Notes under the pieces: generated by a model
The model's database searches: none
What the model saw: only the letters and a program-made list of their open reading frames with translations
What the model was told of the DNA's origin: nothing
In this document: positions 22,967 to 30,930 of the stretch, one piece after another
Numbering within the stretch: position 1 is the stretch's first letter
How the letters are laid out: every line of letters starts with the position of its first letter
Translations under genes and position numbers: made by a program
DNA from: JAJPHW01 sp963771505
Lineage (GTDB): Bacteria; Acidobacteriota; Terriglobia; Terriglobales; Acidobacteriaceae
Length of the DNA stretch: 64,000 bases
Reading direction: 5' to 3'
NCBI GenBank assembly: GCA_963771505.1
Contig: CAVYTO010000005.1
Span: 132,656-196,655 of the forward strand

Positions 22967-25300
22967 CTATTGAATCGTAACTCGGGCAACAGTGCCGGCC
23001 ACCGGTAAAGGTTGCTCGCCAGGATCGCGCGCGCCGCCTTTGGAGATTGTCAGCATTCCCTGGCCGGCAGATTTGGCCAAGAACGTCAACACCACCACAT
23101 TTCCCTGCCCCGAAACTCCGCTGGCACCCGGCGGTCGCGTTGCGGTCACTTGCAATGTTCCCGACGTATTGTCGTCACGGTGTACTAAGGCCACCGCCTG
23201 CCCGTCCTGCGACAGAAAGCCACCGTTAGAAACGTTCATGACCTGAAGCAGCTTAGGGTCATAACTGATTTGCAGGGGAACCGAGTGAGCGTTCTGAATT
23301 CCATTGAGTGACACATTCACGGTAAACGTACTGCCCGGATGCAGGCTCAAGTCTGAAGGATCAAAGCCGAAACTTGCGAGCCCCGGCCCGGGTGAAGTGC
23401 TGCTAGGAGCGGGTGTTGGCGGGGCCGACGGAACCGGAGCGGGCGCCGGAGCAACCGCAGGCGCAGCCGTGCCGGGAGCAGGGGCTGAGATGCTGGCCGC
23501 CGCTTCCGCCGCTGAAATCGGATGGCTGACTCGCCGCAGCTCGATCGCGCTGGCCGTTCCGACAGAGATAGCTTTTTCGTTCATCTCGCTGATTTCTTGT
23601 GCGCGCACGACGTGCGGAATCAGCGCAAATACCGTTTCGGTTTCCGAGTGGTCAGTCGTCGTCTGTCCAAATAAATATTTGAGGATCGGAATCTGTGCGA
23701 GGCCGGGGATACCGGAGATCGAACGCGTCTGCTGGTCTTCCAACATGCCGCCCAGCAGATTGACTTCGCCTTCTTTTAACCGTACTTCGTGTTCCACTTT
23801 GCGCTGCCCAATCACCGGCTGCTGAATGCCGCCAATGTTCGTGTAAGACGTGACCGATGAGATATCCATCACGATCTTCAGCGTGACTTCACCGTTTGCA
23901 TGCACTCGAGGCGTGATGTCGATATTCACGCCGACGTCAAGATATTGAAATTGCGTGTTCACCAGCGGACTGACGCCCAGGCCAGTGTTGCCAATTCCCG
24001 AACCAAACGATCCGGTCGCAACGGGAACGCGGTCGCCGATTTTCAGAGTAGCCTTCTGCCCATCGAGCGCGCGGATCTGCGGATTTTGAATCAGCTTCGT
24101 GCTGCTATCAGAGAACAATGCCGTCGCAGTCGCCTGGCTGATGTTGACAGTGAAGTCGGTCGCGTTCAGGTTGCCCAACGAGTTCAAATTGATCTGGTTG
24201 GCGGTTCCCGACGTAGTGCCGGTATTCGTGGTCGTGCCAGTCGTGGTCGTCCCGTTCGTCGTGGTTCCCGTCGTGACGTTGTTCTGCAAAGCGACAGTTG
24301 CGCTGGTCGGCGGATTGATGCCCAGGGTTTTCGACTTATCCCGGTTGATCTGCATAATGGCGACATCCACGATCACTTCGGGTTTCGATTTATCGAGATC
24401 GGTCACCAGTTTCTGCGCCAGAGCCACCTGGTCCGGAGTACCGCGCACCACGATCGCGCCCTGCGTCGGCAGCGCCTGCAGTCGCTGGATTTCCAGAATT
24501 TGCCGCAGGGCGTTCACCGTGTCCTGCAATTCGGTGGGCTGGGAAAGGTTCGACATGTAGAAGGTCTTGATTACGCTCTGCTCGAGGTCTTTACGTTTCG
24601 CCGGATTGTCCGCAGCGATAAAAATCGTATTGGGCGTCACCGGACGCCAAAAAGTCTTCGATTCCAGCGCGATAATTTGAAGCGCTTCTTCAAGGGTGAC
24701 GCCGTTGAGTTCGACCTTGACCCGGCGCGAAGTGTAATCGGGATCGAAAAGCACATTGATCCCAGCGAGCTTTCCGACAGTCTCAAAAATAACCTTCGTA
24801 TCTTCGGTGAGTTTCAGTGTGATGGGAACGTTCGAAATCGGAGCCAGTTCAACTGCGCCCTGCGCTTCCTGTAGCCGCCTCTGCAAATCGCTGGGCGACT
24901 TCATGGCCTTGGGTACTGGCGATTGCGCAGCGTCGATCAGAGCCTGGGTCCGGCGAATTTCCTGCTGGGCGATAAAACTTGATGCATCAATGGCTGCGGC
25001 AGCCTTGAACTCCGCCATGGCCTCGTCTAGTCGTCCGGCCTCACGCAGAAGCTGCCCGCGATGTACCTTTGAGGCTCCTGCCAGGAAACGTAGCCGTTCA
25101 AATGCGGCCCGATAGGAAATATCGGTAGGCTTGAGGTCGTAGGCCTGTTTGTAGAGGTCATACGCCTGTTCGTAATTCTGGCGCGCCTCAGCGTCTTTGC
25201 CCTGCTTGACCAGCAATTTCGTTTTGTCAGCTGCCAACGCGGCAAAGAAAACAGCCAGTACAAGCAAGCCAATAGCTGCCGGACGCAAAGCGCGGGTCAT
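22967..25300 (-). CDS. Secretin with N-terminal TPR and C-terminal cohesin-like domain
   Basis: 777 residues from ATG 25300 (GAGGA about 8 bases upstream). It forms an outer-membrane channel for the pseudopilus. Order: signal peptide (1-25), TPR-like helices (about 30-110), STN/N0 domain (about 165-235), N1 domain (about 240-320), a Thr/Asn-rich linker (about 345-372), the secretin core (about 380-590, with GQKATLKIGDRVPVATG and VNLLGGMLEDQQTRS), a Pro/Ala linker (about 625-665) and a cohesin-type beta domain (about 670-777, PSDLSLHPGSTFTVNVSLNG). Cohesin-like tails on secretins are known in Acidobacteriota and related phyla; their partner is unclear. First gene of the three-gene operon. Confidence 0.88.
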   Translation of the reverse strand: MTRALRPAAIGLLVLAVFFAALAADKTKLLVKQGKDAEARQNYEQAYDLYKQAYDLKPTDISYRAAFERLRFLAGASKVHRGQLLREAGRLDEAMAEFKAAAAIDASSFIAQQEIRRTQALIDAAQSPVPKAMKSPSDLQRRLQEAQGAVELAPISNVPITLKLTEDTKVIFETVGKLAGINVLFDPDYTSRRVKVELNGVTLEEALQIIALESKTFWRPVTPNTIFIAADNPAKRKDLEQSVIKTFYMSNLSQPTELQDTVNALRQILEIQRLQALPTQGAIVVRGTPDQVALAQKLVTDLDKSKPEVIVDVAIMQINRDKSKTLGINPPTSATVALQNNVTTGTTTNGTTTTGTTTNTGTTSGTANQINLNSLGNLNATDFTVNISQATATALFSDSSTKLIQNPQIRALDGQKATLKIGDRVPVATGSFGSGIGNTGLGVSPLVNTQFQYLDVGVNIDITPRVHANGEVTLKIVMDISSVTSYTNIGGIQQPVIGQRKVEHEVRLKEGEVNLLGGMLEDQQTRSISGIPGLAQIPILKYLFGQTTTDHSETETVFALIPHVVRAQEISEMNEKAISVGTASAIELRRVSHPISAAEAAASISAPAPGTAAPAVAPAPAPVPSAPPTPAPSSTSPGPGLASFGFDPSDLSLHPGSTFTVNVSLNGIQNAHSVPLQISYDPKLLQVMNVSNGGFLSQDGQAVALVHRDDNTSGTLQVTATRPPGASGVSGQGNVVVLTFLAKSAGQGMLTISKGGARDPGEQPLPVAGTVARVTIQ

Positions 25301-25516
25301 CAAAAATTCCTCATAAGTTAACCATTGGGCTACTCAGCACGCCATTTAACGACGAGTCGACCACCCACATTTTGAGAGTAAACTGGGCTATTGTAGCATC
25401 GCTGTCGAACTCGCCGAAGTCACGACTGGTCATGTAGTTAACGCCAGTGGGACATTCGTGACCGACACTCCGCCGTCAGCGCGGTTCTGCGCGAATGCGA
25501 TAATCTGAACTGGCCC

Positions 25517-25972
25517 ATGCCCCGTCAATCCACGCACCAGACCAAGCCCAGCGCTGAGAAAAACCCGCGGCGCGACCCCACCGCCTCCGGCCAGCGCGAC
25601 GCCGCTGTTAATAGGATCGCTTCTCACAACTACTTCTTGCTGGAAAAATTTGAGACCGGCATCGTTTTGACCGGGACCGAGGTCAAATCGGTCCGCAACG
25701 GGACCGCCAACCTTAAGGATTCCTATGGCTTGCTCAAGGACGGCGAGCTTTGGCTGCTCAACTGCCACATCGGCCCCTACGATCACGGGAACATCTATAA
25801 TCACGCGCCTCTTCGCACGCGCAAGCTTCTTATGCATCACCAGGAAATCGAGAAACTGGTGGGCAAGACCCAGCAAAAAGGGCTGACGTTGATCCCCACT
25901 CGCCTTTATTTCAAGAACGGCCGGGTAAAGGTTGAAATCGCGTTGGCTAAAGGGAAAGCAGCTTTGGGATAA
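25517..25972 (+). CDS. smpB: SsrA-binding protein SmpB
   Basis: 151 residues; binds tmRNA and delivers it to stalled ribosomes in trans-translation. Seen: the OB-fold core NRIASHNYFLLEKFETGIVL, TGTEVKSVRNGTANLKDSY, then YDHGNIYNHAPLRTRKLLMH and LTLIPTRLYFKNGRVKVEIA. The basic tail is truncated after KGKAALG compared with typical SmpB proteins (which end in KRxxxKxR...), a feature worth checking since the tail enters the decoding centre. No ssrA gene was recognised in the window. Confidence 0.93.
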   Translation: MPRQSTHQTKPSAEKNPRRDPTASGQRDAAVNRIASHNYFLLEKFETGIVLTGTEVKSVRNGTANLKDSYGLLKDGELWLLNCHIGPYDHGNIYNHAPLRTRKLLMHHQEIEKLVGKTQQKGLTLIPTRLYFKNGRVKVEIALAKGKAALG

Positions 25973-26145
25973 GCGCGAAACCGATCGCCGCCGCACCGCA
26001 GATCAAGAGGCGCGCGACGCTGTCGCTCGCTCCCGCAGGAACTGATCGGCGCAGAATCGCCGCGCCATCTATACTGGCTCATCAACTTAAATCAAGAATG
26101 AACGACGTTTAGTCGTGTGGGTGTTTCTACCCAACAAGGAGATCT

Positions 26146-26844
26146 ATGAAATCCAGGATTTTAGCAGTCGGTCTAATCGCCATTCTCAGTCTGCCCGCTT
26201 TCGCACAGAAGAAAGAACGCGAGCGCGTCGCCAACGCAGGTCATGTCATGAAAGAAATCATGGACATTCCTGACGACATTCCTCAAAGCGTCATCGATAA
26301 GGCGGATTGTGTTGTGGTCCTGCCGTCGGTGCTCAAATTCGCCATTGGCCTGGGCGGAAGCTACGGGCGCGGCGTGATGACATGCCGCAGCGGCAAGGCT
26401 TACACCGGGGCCTGGGGGGCTCCCACGATGATCGCGCTCGAAGGTGGCAGCGTTGGCTTCCAATTGGGTGGCCAAGCCACTGACTTCGTTCTTCTGCTGA
26501 TGACTCAGCGTTCGGCTGACAATATTCTCACCAGCAAAGTAAAGCTCGGCGGGGATGCTTCCGCTGCCGCCGGCCCGGTAGGACGCAACGCGTCGGCTGA
26601 AACCGACATCACGCTTCGCGCCGAAATTCTCTCTTACTCGCGCGCGCGTGGCTTGTTTGCCGGCATTTCTCTCGCAGGGTCTACCCTTCGCCCGGATAAC
26701 GGCGCCAACGAAAATCTATATGGTAAAAAAATTGACGCGAAAGACATCGTCTTCAAGCACGCCGTTCCCGCGCCGGCGTCGGCGAAACTGCTGCTGGAAA
26801 CACTCAACAAGAAATCGCCGAAGAACTTGTCTAAGAACGATTAA
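26146..26844 (+). CDS. Secreted SYLF (Ysc84-like) lipid-binding protein
   Basis: 232 residues with AAGGAG upstream of ATG 26146. Signal peptide SRILAVGLIAILSLPAFAQ is followed by the SYLF/Ysc84 domain: IPDDIPQSVIDKADCVVVLP, FAIGLGGSYGRGVMTCR, GAWGAPTMIALEGGSVGFQL, DFVLLLMTQRSADNIL and ILSYSRARGLFAGISLAG. In eukaryotes the domain binds phosphoinositides; in bacteria the role is unknown, probably in the periplasm. Followed by a terminator shared with the convergent CYTH gene. Confidence 0.88.
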   Translation: MKSRILAVGLIAILSLPAFAQKKERERVANAGHVMKEIMDIPDDIPQSVIDKADCVVVLPSVLKFAIGLGGSYGRGVMTCRSGKAYTGAWGAPTMIALEGGSVGFQLGGQATDFVLLLMTQRSADNILTSKVKLGGDASAAAGPVGRNASAETDITLRAEILSYSRARGLFAGISLAGSTLRPDNGANENLYGKKIDAKDIVFKHAVPAPASAKLLLETLNKKSPKNLSKND

Positions 26845-26868
26845 CTAGCAACATATTGAGACATCGTG

Positions 26869-26892
26869 GGTCGGCGCAGCCGGCCCTCATTT
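26869..26892 (+). terminator. Terminator after the SYLF gene
   Basis: GGTCGGC and GCCGGCC form a 7-bp stem (one G-T pair) around GCA, followed by CTCATTTTTT. It lies 25 bases after the SYLF stop and overlaps the end of the convergent CYTH gene. Confidence 0.6.
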
Positions 26893-27456
26893 TTTCTGCC
26901 GCACAGACGTAAACGTCATGTCTTTCGCCTGACTACGCGAACTCTTTTTCCAGGCAAAAAATAACTCCGTATACGCCTGGTTGATGTAGTCTGCCGGCCT
27001 GATCCCGAGTGTGCCGGCAGTCTTGTCAATCCATCGCGCTGGACCTTCGATTTCGCCAAACATGCCAATGGGGGTTTCATCCACCACCACATGCCCTTTG
27101 CCATCACTCCACTCGGCGCGAAACTTTTCATAACGAAAAACTGGAAGATAACCCAGAGCAGTCAGGATCGCTTCCATCTTTTCTCCGTCGTCGACTCTGG
27201 TCTCCGTCTCTACTCTCACTTTGTGCCGTCCGGTCTTCCCTTTGGACTTGTGCGTAAGCACCCATTCGGTTCCGTACTTCCGCAGCCGCAACAATTCTCC
27301 GCGCTTGCGTAGCGGCAGACCCTTGAGGTCGTACAACGTATTCATCTCATGCGTGCGTGGCGTCATGAGACGAAATTCCGCAGCCTTAAGAAGGCGCGAA
27401 ATATCGCGCGTGTTTCGTATTCGAAACTTGATTTCGACTTCCTTATGAGAACTCAT
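26887..27456 (-). CDS. CYTH-domain protein (class IV adenylate cyclase/thiamine-triphosphatase-like)
   Basis: 189 residues. The CYTH signature HKEVEIKFRI (ExExK) opens the protein, followed by HEMNTLYDLKGLPLRKRGEL, LRKYGTEWVLTHKSKG, RVETETRVDD and GHVVVDETPIGMFGEIEGPA, the acidic and basic residues that line the triphosphate tunnel. It may hydrolyse a triphosphate or cyclise ATP; the substrate cannot be told. ATG 27456 has AGAGAT just upstream and lies 22 bases after the TAA that ends the read-through form of the DedA-rhodanese gene, consistent with one transcript. Confidence 0.85.
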   Translation of the reverse strand: MSSHKEVEIKFRIRNTRDISRLLKAAEFRLMTPRTHEMNTLYDLKGLPLRKRGELLRLRKYGTEWVLTHKSKGKTGRHKVRVETETRVDDGEKMEAILTALGYLPVFRYEKFRAEWSDGKGHVVVDETPIGMFGEIEGPARWIDKTAGTLGIRPADYINQAYTELFFAWKKSSRSQAKDMTFTSVRQKK

Positions 27457-27478
27457 GATCTCTTTCTGGGATCGCCGG

Positions 27479-28450
27479 TTAGCTGAAGGTGGGCAATTTG
27501 ACTAAATCGTTTTCAGGCACCGTCTCGAGCGGTTCACCCGCTTTGCGCCACGCTGCCAGGCCGCCCACGATGGCAAACGCATTGAAGCCTTTTTCCCGCA
27601 ACATGAGCGCCACACGGGCGCTCGTGGCTTCGCGCGCTCAAGTACAGTAGAGATAAATCTCTTTGTCCTTGGAGAGGTGCTTCAACTCTTCCTCGAGATT
27701 ATTCGGCTCGATTCGCACCGATCCCTTGATTCTCTGCACCCCGGCATCGTAATAGCCGTGACTTCTCACGTCCACAATCGTGACATTCGCTCCATCGTCG
27801 GAAGCGAGCTTTTGGGCCAACTCTTGGACCTGCGCACGCGGGACTACTCGATATTCACGGTTTTTGTAGTAGAGCCACAGGCGGTAAATGACGTATCCGA
27901 GAAACGCCACGACCAAGATTTCGCTGACCACATGCCCCGCAGCTCGGAAACCCACCGAGATCTTCGCCAGAAAATCGCGGCCCAGGTATCCCAACAAGCC
28001 ATAGGCCGAGGCGTAGAGAAACGCGCCCAGCAGATCAAGGCGGAAAAACTGCGCGGGTTTCATCTTCATGCTGCCTGCCAGCGGCGGGGACATTGTGTTC
28101 AAACCGGGGACGAACTTCGCGATCACGAGCGTCATCTTGCCGCGCTTGTAAAACGATTCCGCCGAGTTGAGAATGCAGGCTTCCGGATTCATCGACAGCC
28201 GACACAACACGCCGAGCAGCGTCCAGCCCATGTAGCGACCCAAAACAAACAGCACCGTATCGCCCAGCAACATTCCCAGGATCGCCAACGAGAACAGCGC
28301 GGGGCCATTGAGGATTTTTGCGGCTACCGCGGCGCCTCCACCCACCAAGGCAATGGCCGCTGGCATTGGCAGCCCGATCGCCTCGGCGAACACGATGGCG
28401 AACACCACAAGGTAGCCATGACGCGCGATCAGGTGCGTGAGGTCTGACAT
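27479..28450 (-). CDS. DedA membrane protein fused to rhodanese, with in-frame TGA (candidate selenoprotein)
   Basis: Reading to the first stop gives 270 residues ending IYLYCT-TGA (27640-27638). The frame continues without a break for 52 codons (AREATSARVALMLREKGF, NAFAIVGGLAAWRKAGEPLE and onward) to TAA 27481-27479, completing the rhodanese fold. Residues 1-200 are DedA (SNARE-associated): EAIGLPMPAAIALVGGG, GDTVLFVLGRYMG and KFVPGLNT, with several membrane helices. Residues about 205-320 are rhodanese: VTIVDVRSHGYYDAG, then the active-site loop YCT-(TGA)-AREATSAR. In the relatives I recall, a Cys stands at the TGA position (YCTC). If UGA is read as selenocysteine, the product is 323 residues with C269-T-U271. 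A nonsense mutation or base error remains possible. Confidence 0.75.
27605..27640 (-). promoter_or_regulatory. Candidate bacterial SECIS hairpin after the in-frame TGA
   Basis: Starting 14 bases after the TGA (27640-27638), GAGCGCC (27623-27617) pairs perfectly with GGCGCTC (27611-27605) around a 5-base loop CGTGT; two further pairs form beyond one mismatch. Known bacterial SECIS elements are small stem-loops a short distance downstream of UGA, inside the coding region, with a G near the start of the loop followed by U. Spacing, stem and loop fit that pattern. A bulged U in the stem, present in the E. coli fdhF element, is not seen. Confidence 0.5.
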
Positions 28451-28509
28451 TTCCGATCTAGTTTATCTGGAATTAAAGAAGGGGGCGAAACGCATCGTCG
28501 ACGCGATGC

Positions 28510-29499
28510 CTACTTCTCGCGTGCTACGACAAAATCCGGTACCCACAACAGAGCGCGCTTGATGTCTCCGTCGGGGAATTCGGAGACCGCCGACCGCGCC
28601 GACTCCGCATATCGCAAGGCGCAATCGTGCGCTGCCTCGATCGATCCGTAACGCTCGAGAATGGTAAGAATTTGCTCGTGAGTCACTCCGTCAAACACAC
28701 GCTCTTTCACGACCATTGCAATGGTCTCACGCTCTTTTGGATTGCACCGGTCAAGCGCATGAATCACCGCCATGGTGACTTTGCCCTCGCGCAGGTCACT
28801 GGCTACCGGCTTTCCCAAGACGCTCTCCGAAGCGGTCAGGTCTAAGACGTCATCCACAATCTGGAAGGCCATGCCCAGGTCGTGCCCGTAGCGGGCCAAT
28901 CTTTCTTCCTGCTCGGCGCTCGCGCCACCCAGAATTGCGCCCATCCTCATGGACACAGAAAATAAGCAAGCGGTCTTGCGGAAAATCAGGTCGAAATATT
29001 CTTGCAGGGAAATCAGCTTCCCCAATTTCTCCATTTGAAGGAGTTCGCCTTCGACCATCTGCTGCGTCAACTCAATCAGGGTATCGAGTATCCGGAAATT
29101 GCGTTCCTGCAACGCGACCTTGAAGGCTTGCATGTAGAGCCAGTCGCCGGCCAGCACGCATTTCGAATTGCCCCACTGCGTGTTCGCAGCGGGCCGGCCC
29201 CGGCGCGTTTCCGCCTCGTCGATGATGTCGTCATGAACCAGCGTCGCGGTGTGGATAATCTCGACAACGGCGCCTAGCCGCACCGCGCCCCGACCTTCGT
29301 AATCAAATAATTTTGCCGCCAGCAGAAGCAGCGCCGGGCGGATTCGCTTGCCGCCACCATTGCGCAGGTATTCGCCGATCTCGGTGATCGCCTCGACCCC
29401 GGCGACAGTGTCCCGTCCAAACTCCCGCTCGATTGCGGCGAGGTCTTCCCGCAGCATTTCGAATACTTCTTTGCCGTGGATGGCGACGGGTGTGCTCAA
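28510..29499 (-). CDS. Polyprenyl diphosphate synthase
   Basis: 329 residues. It elongates allylic diphosphates with IPP to make the long isoprenoid tail of quinones. Both Asp-rich motifs are present: TATLVHDDIIDEAETRRG (first, DDxxD) and FQIVDDVLDLT (second). GGGKRIRPALLLLAAK near residue 55 binds IPP. Chain length is not readable with confidence, but the small residues before the first motif suggest a long-chain product (hepta- to nonaprenyl). Four bases after yajQ ends, it belongs to the metG-tatD-yajQ run. Confidence 0.92.
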   Translation of the reverse strand: MSTPVAIHGKEVFEMLREDLAAIEREFGRDTVAGVEAITEIGEYLRNGGGKRIRPALLLLAAKLFDYEGRGAVRLGAVVEIIHTATLVHDDIIDEAETRRGRPAANTQWGNSKCVLAGDWLYMQAFKVALQERNFRILDTLIELTQQMVEGELLQMEKLGKLISLQEYFDLIFRKTACLFSVSMRMGAILGGASAEQEERLARYGHDLGMAFQIVDDVLDLTASESVLGKPVASDLREGKVTMAVIHALDRCNPKERETIAMVVKERVFDGVTHEQILTILERYGSIEAAHDCALRYAESARSAVSEFPDGDIKRALLWVPDFVVAREK

Positions 29500-29502
29500 G
29501 CT

Positions 29503-30000
29503 TCAATTCGTCCGGTAATTGGTGAACTGCAAGTCCACTCCAAAATCTTTTTGCCGCAGCATGGCGATCACCTGCTGCAACGCATCACGGTCTTTCCCGC
29601 TCACCCGAACCAGGTCGCCCTGAATGGAAGCATTGACCTTGATCTTCGAGTCTTTGATGCTCTTCACAACTTCTTTCGCTTTTTCGACCGGAATACCCTG
29701 GGTCAGTGTAACTTTTTGGCGGACGGTCGCGCTGGCTGCGGGTTCGACGGCACCGTATGTGAGGCCTTTTAACGAAACGCCGCGTTTCACCAGCTTCTGC
29801 TGAAAAATGTCGTTTACTGCCTTGAGTTTGTAGTCATCCGCCGAGTGCAGTTGGATGGCATCTTTCCCTTCCATCTCGATGTTCGACTTCGAATCCTTCA
29901 AGTCGAATCGCTGATGGACTTCTTTGAGCGCCTGCTGGATGGCATTCGATACTTCCTGCATGTCCAGTTTATTGACGATGTCAAATGTGTTTTCGGGCAT
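29503..30000 (-). CDS. YajQ-family nucleotide-binding protein
   Basis: 165 residues, the family length. Two ferredoxin-like repeats: NTFDIVNKLDMQEVSNAIQQ with RFDLKDSKSNIEMEG, and RGVSLKGLTYGAVEPA with KVNASIQGDLVRVSGKDRD. YajQ homologues bind cyclic di-GMP in some bacteria and have been linked to transcription control; others bind nucleotides or tRNA. The window also has PilZ and HD-GYP proteins, so a c-di-GMP network is likely, but the ligand here is not proven. Confidence 0.9.
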   Translation of the reverse strand: MPENTFDIVNKLDMQEVSNAIQQALKEVHQRFDLKDSKSNIEMEGKDAIQLHSADDYKLKAVNDIFQQKLVKRGVSLKGLTYGAVEPAASATVRQKVTLTQGIPVEKAKEVVKSIKDSKIKVNASIQGDLVRVSGKDRDALQQVIAMLRQKDFGVDLQFTNYRTN

Positions 30001-30058
30001 TTTCCGTGTCCCTATCTAACAGATTGCGCCAGCTTGGCAAAAAACTCTCCGTACCAAA

Positions 30059-30871
30059 CTAAATGGCGCGAGCGTTTTCGTGAAGCGAAAAGAACCGGTC
30101 GAAATTGGCTGCGGTCTCAAAGCCGACTTCTCCAGCGGACATTCCGAGCAATTCGCCTAGCTTTTTCGCGGTCTCCGCAACGAACGCGGGCTCGTTCCGC
30201 CTTCCACGATGCGGGACCGGAGCTAGAAACGGGCAATCAGTTTCGATCAGAATTCTTTCCATGGGAACTTCTTTGGCCGCATCACGGATCGGCTGAGCTT
30301 TGGGAAAAGTAATATTCCCCGCGAATGAAATCATGAAGCCCATATCAAGCGCTTGTTTTGCGTGCGACCAAGCGCCGGTGAAGCAATGCAAAATCCCGCC
30401 CATGTTGGTCGATGCCCAGTGATCGTTTAGCATTTTCAGGCAGTCGTCCCACGCGTTCTCACTATCCTGCGACGGCCGGCAGTGAATGACGATCGGAAGT
30501 TTCGCCGACTTCGCCAATTCCATCTGTCGCAGGAAAACTTTCTGCTGCACCTCGCGAGGCGAGTGATCGTAAAAATAATCGAGGCCGATTTCGCCCCAGG
30601 CGATCACTTTCGGATTCTTCGACAACCGCTCCATCTCGTTGTATAGAGCGTCGGTCGCCGATTCGGCTTCGTGCGGATGAATGCCTGTGGTCGCGTAAAT
30701 AAAATCGTATTGTTCGGATAACCGCACCGCGCAACCCAACTGATCGGGGTTTTCGCCATTGCCGATTGCGAGAATGGTGCGCACGCCTGCTTCGCGTGCC
30801 CGCGCAATGACCTCGTTACGGTCGGAGTCATACTGGTTGCCTTCAAGATGTGCGTGGGAATCTATGTACAT
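30059..30871 (-). CDS. tatD: TatD-family metal-dependent hydrolase
   Basis: 270 residues from MYIDSHAHLEG; the open frame extends further upstream to 30928, but the metal motif DSHAHL fixes the start. Seen: D-x-H-x-H, then IHPHEAES, AWGEIGLDYFYDHSP (Glu ligand), LPIVIHCRPSQDS, GGILHCFTGAW and LIETDCPFLAPVPHRGRRNEP. Such enzymes act as 3'-5' exonucleases or D-aminoacyl hydrolases in DNA or protein quality control. It follows metG by 59 bases on the same strand, a frequent pairing in bacteria. Confidence 0.92.
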   Translation of the reverse strand: MYIDSHAHLEGNQYDSDRNEVIARAREAGVRTILAIGNGENPDQLGCAVRLSEQYDFIYATTGIHPHEAESATDALYNEMERLSKNPKVIAWGEIGLDYFYDHSPREVQQKVFLRQMELAKSAKLPIVIHCRPSQDSENAWDDCLKMLNDHWASTNMGGILHCFTGAWSHAKQALDMGFMISFAGNITFPKAQPIRDAAKEVPMERILIETDCPFLAPVPHRGRRNEPAFVAETAKKLGELLGMSAGEVGFETAANFDRFFSLHENARAI

Positions 30872-30930
30872 GGTTGTCGGTCGGTGGCTTCTCGACGCGG
30901 GGATGCAGCCGCCCGCGGCTGGCGGCATCG

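Noticed and set aside
23900..24874. 324-codon plus-strand ORF opposite the secretin
   Set aside because: Shadow of the secretin gene; composition is typical of antisense frames.
27638..28450. Treating the DedA-rhodanese gene as complete at TGA 27638
   Set aside because: The rhodanese domain would be cut in its active-site loop, while the same frame continues for 52 well-formed codons to a TAA next to the following gene.
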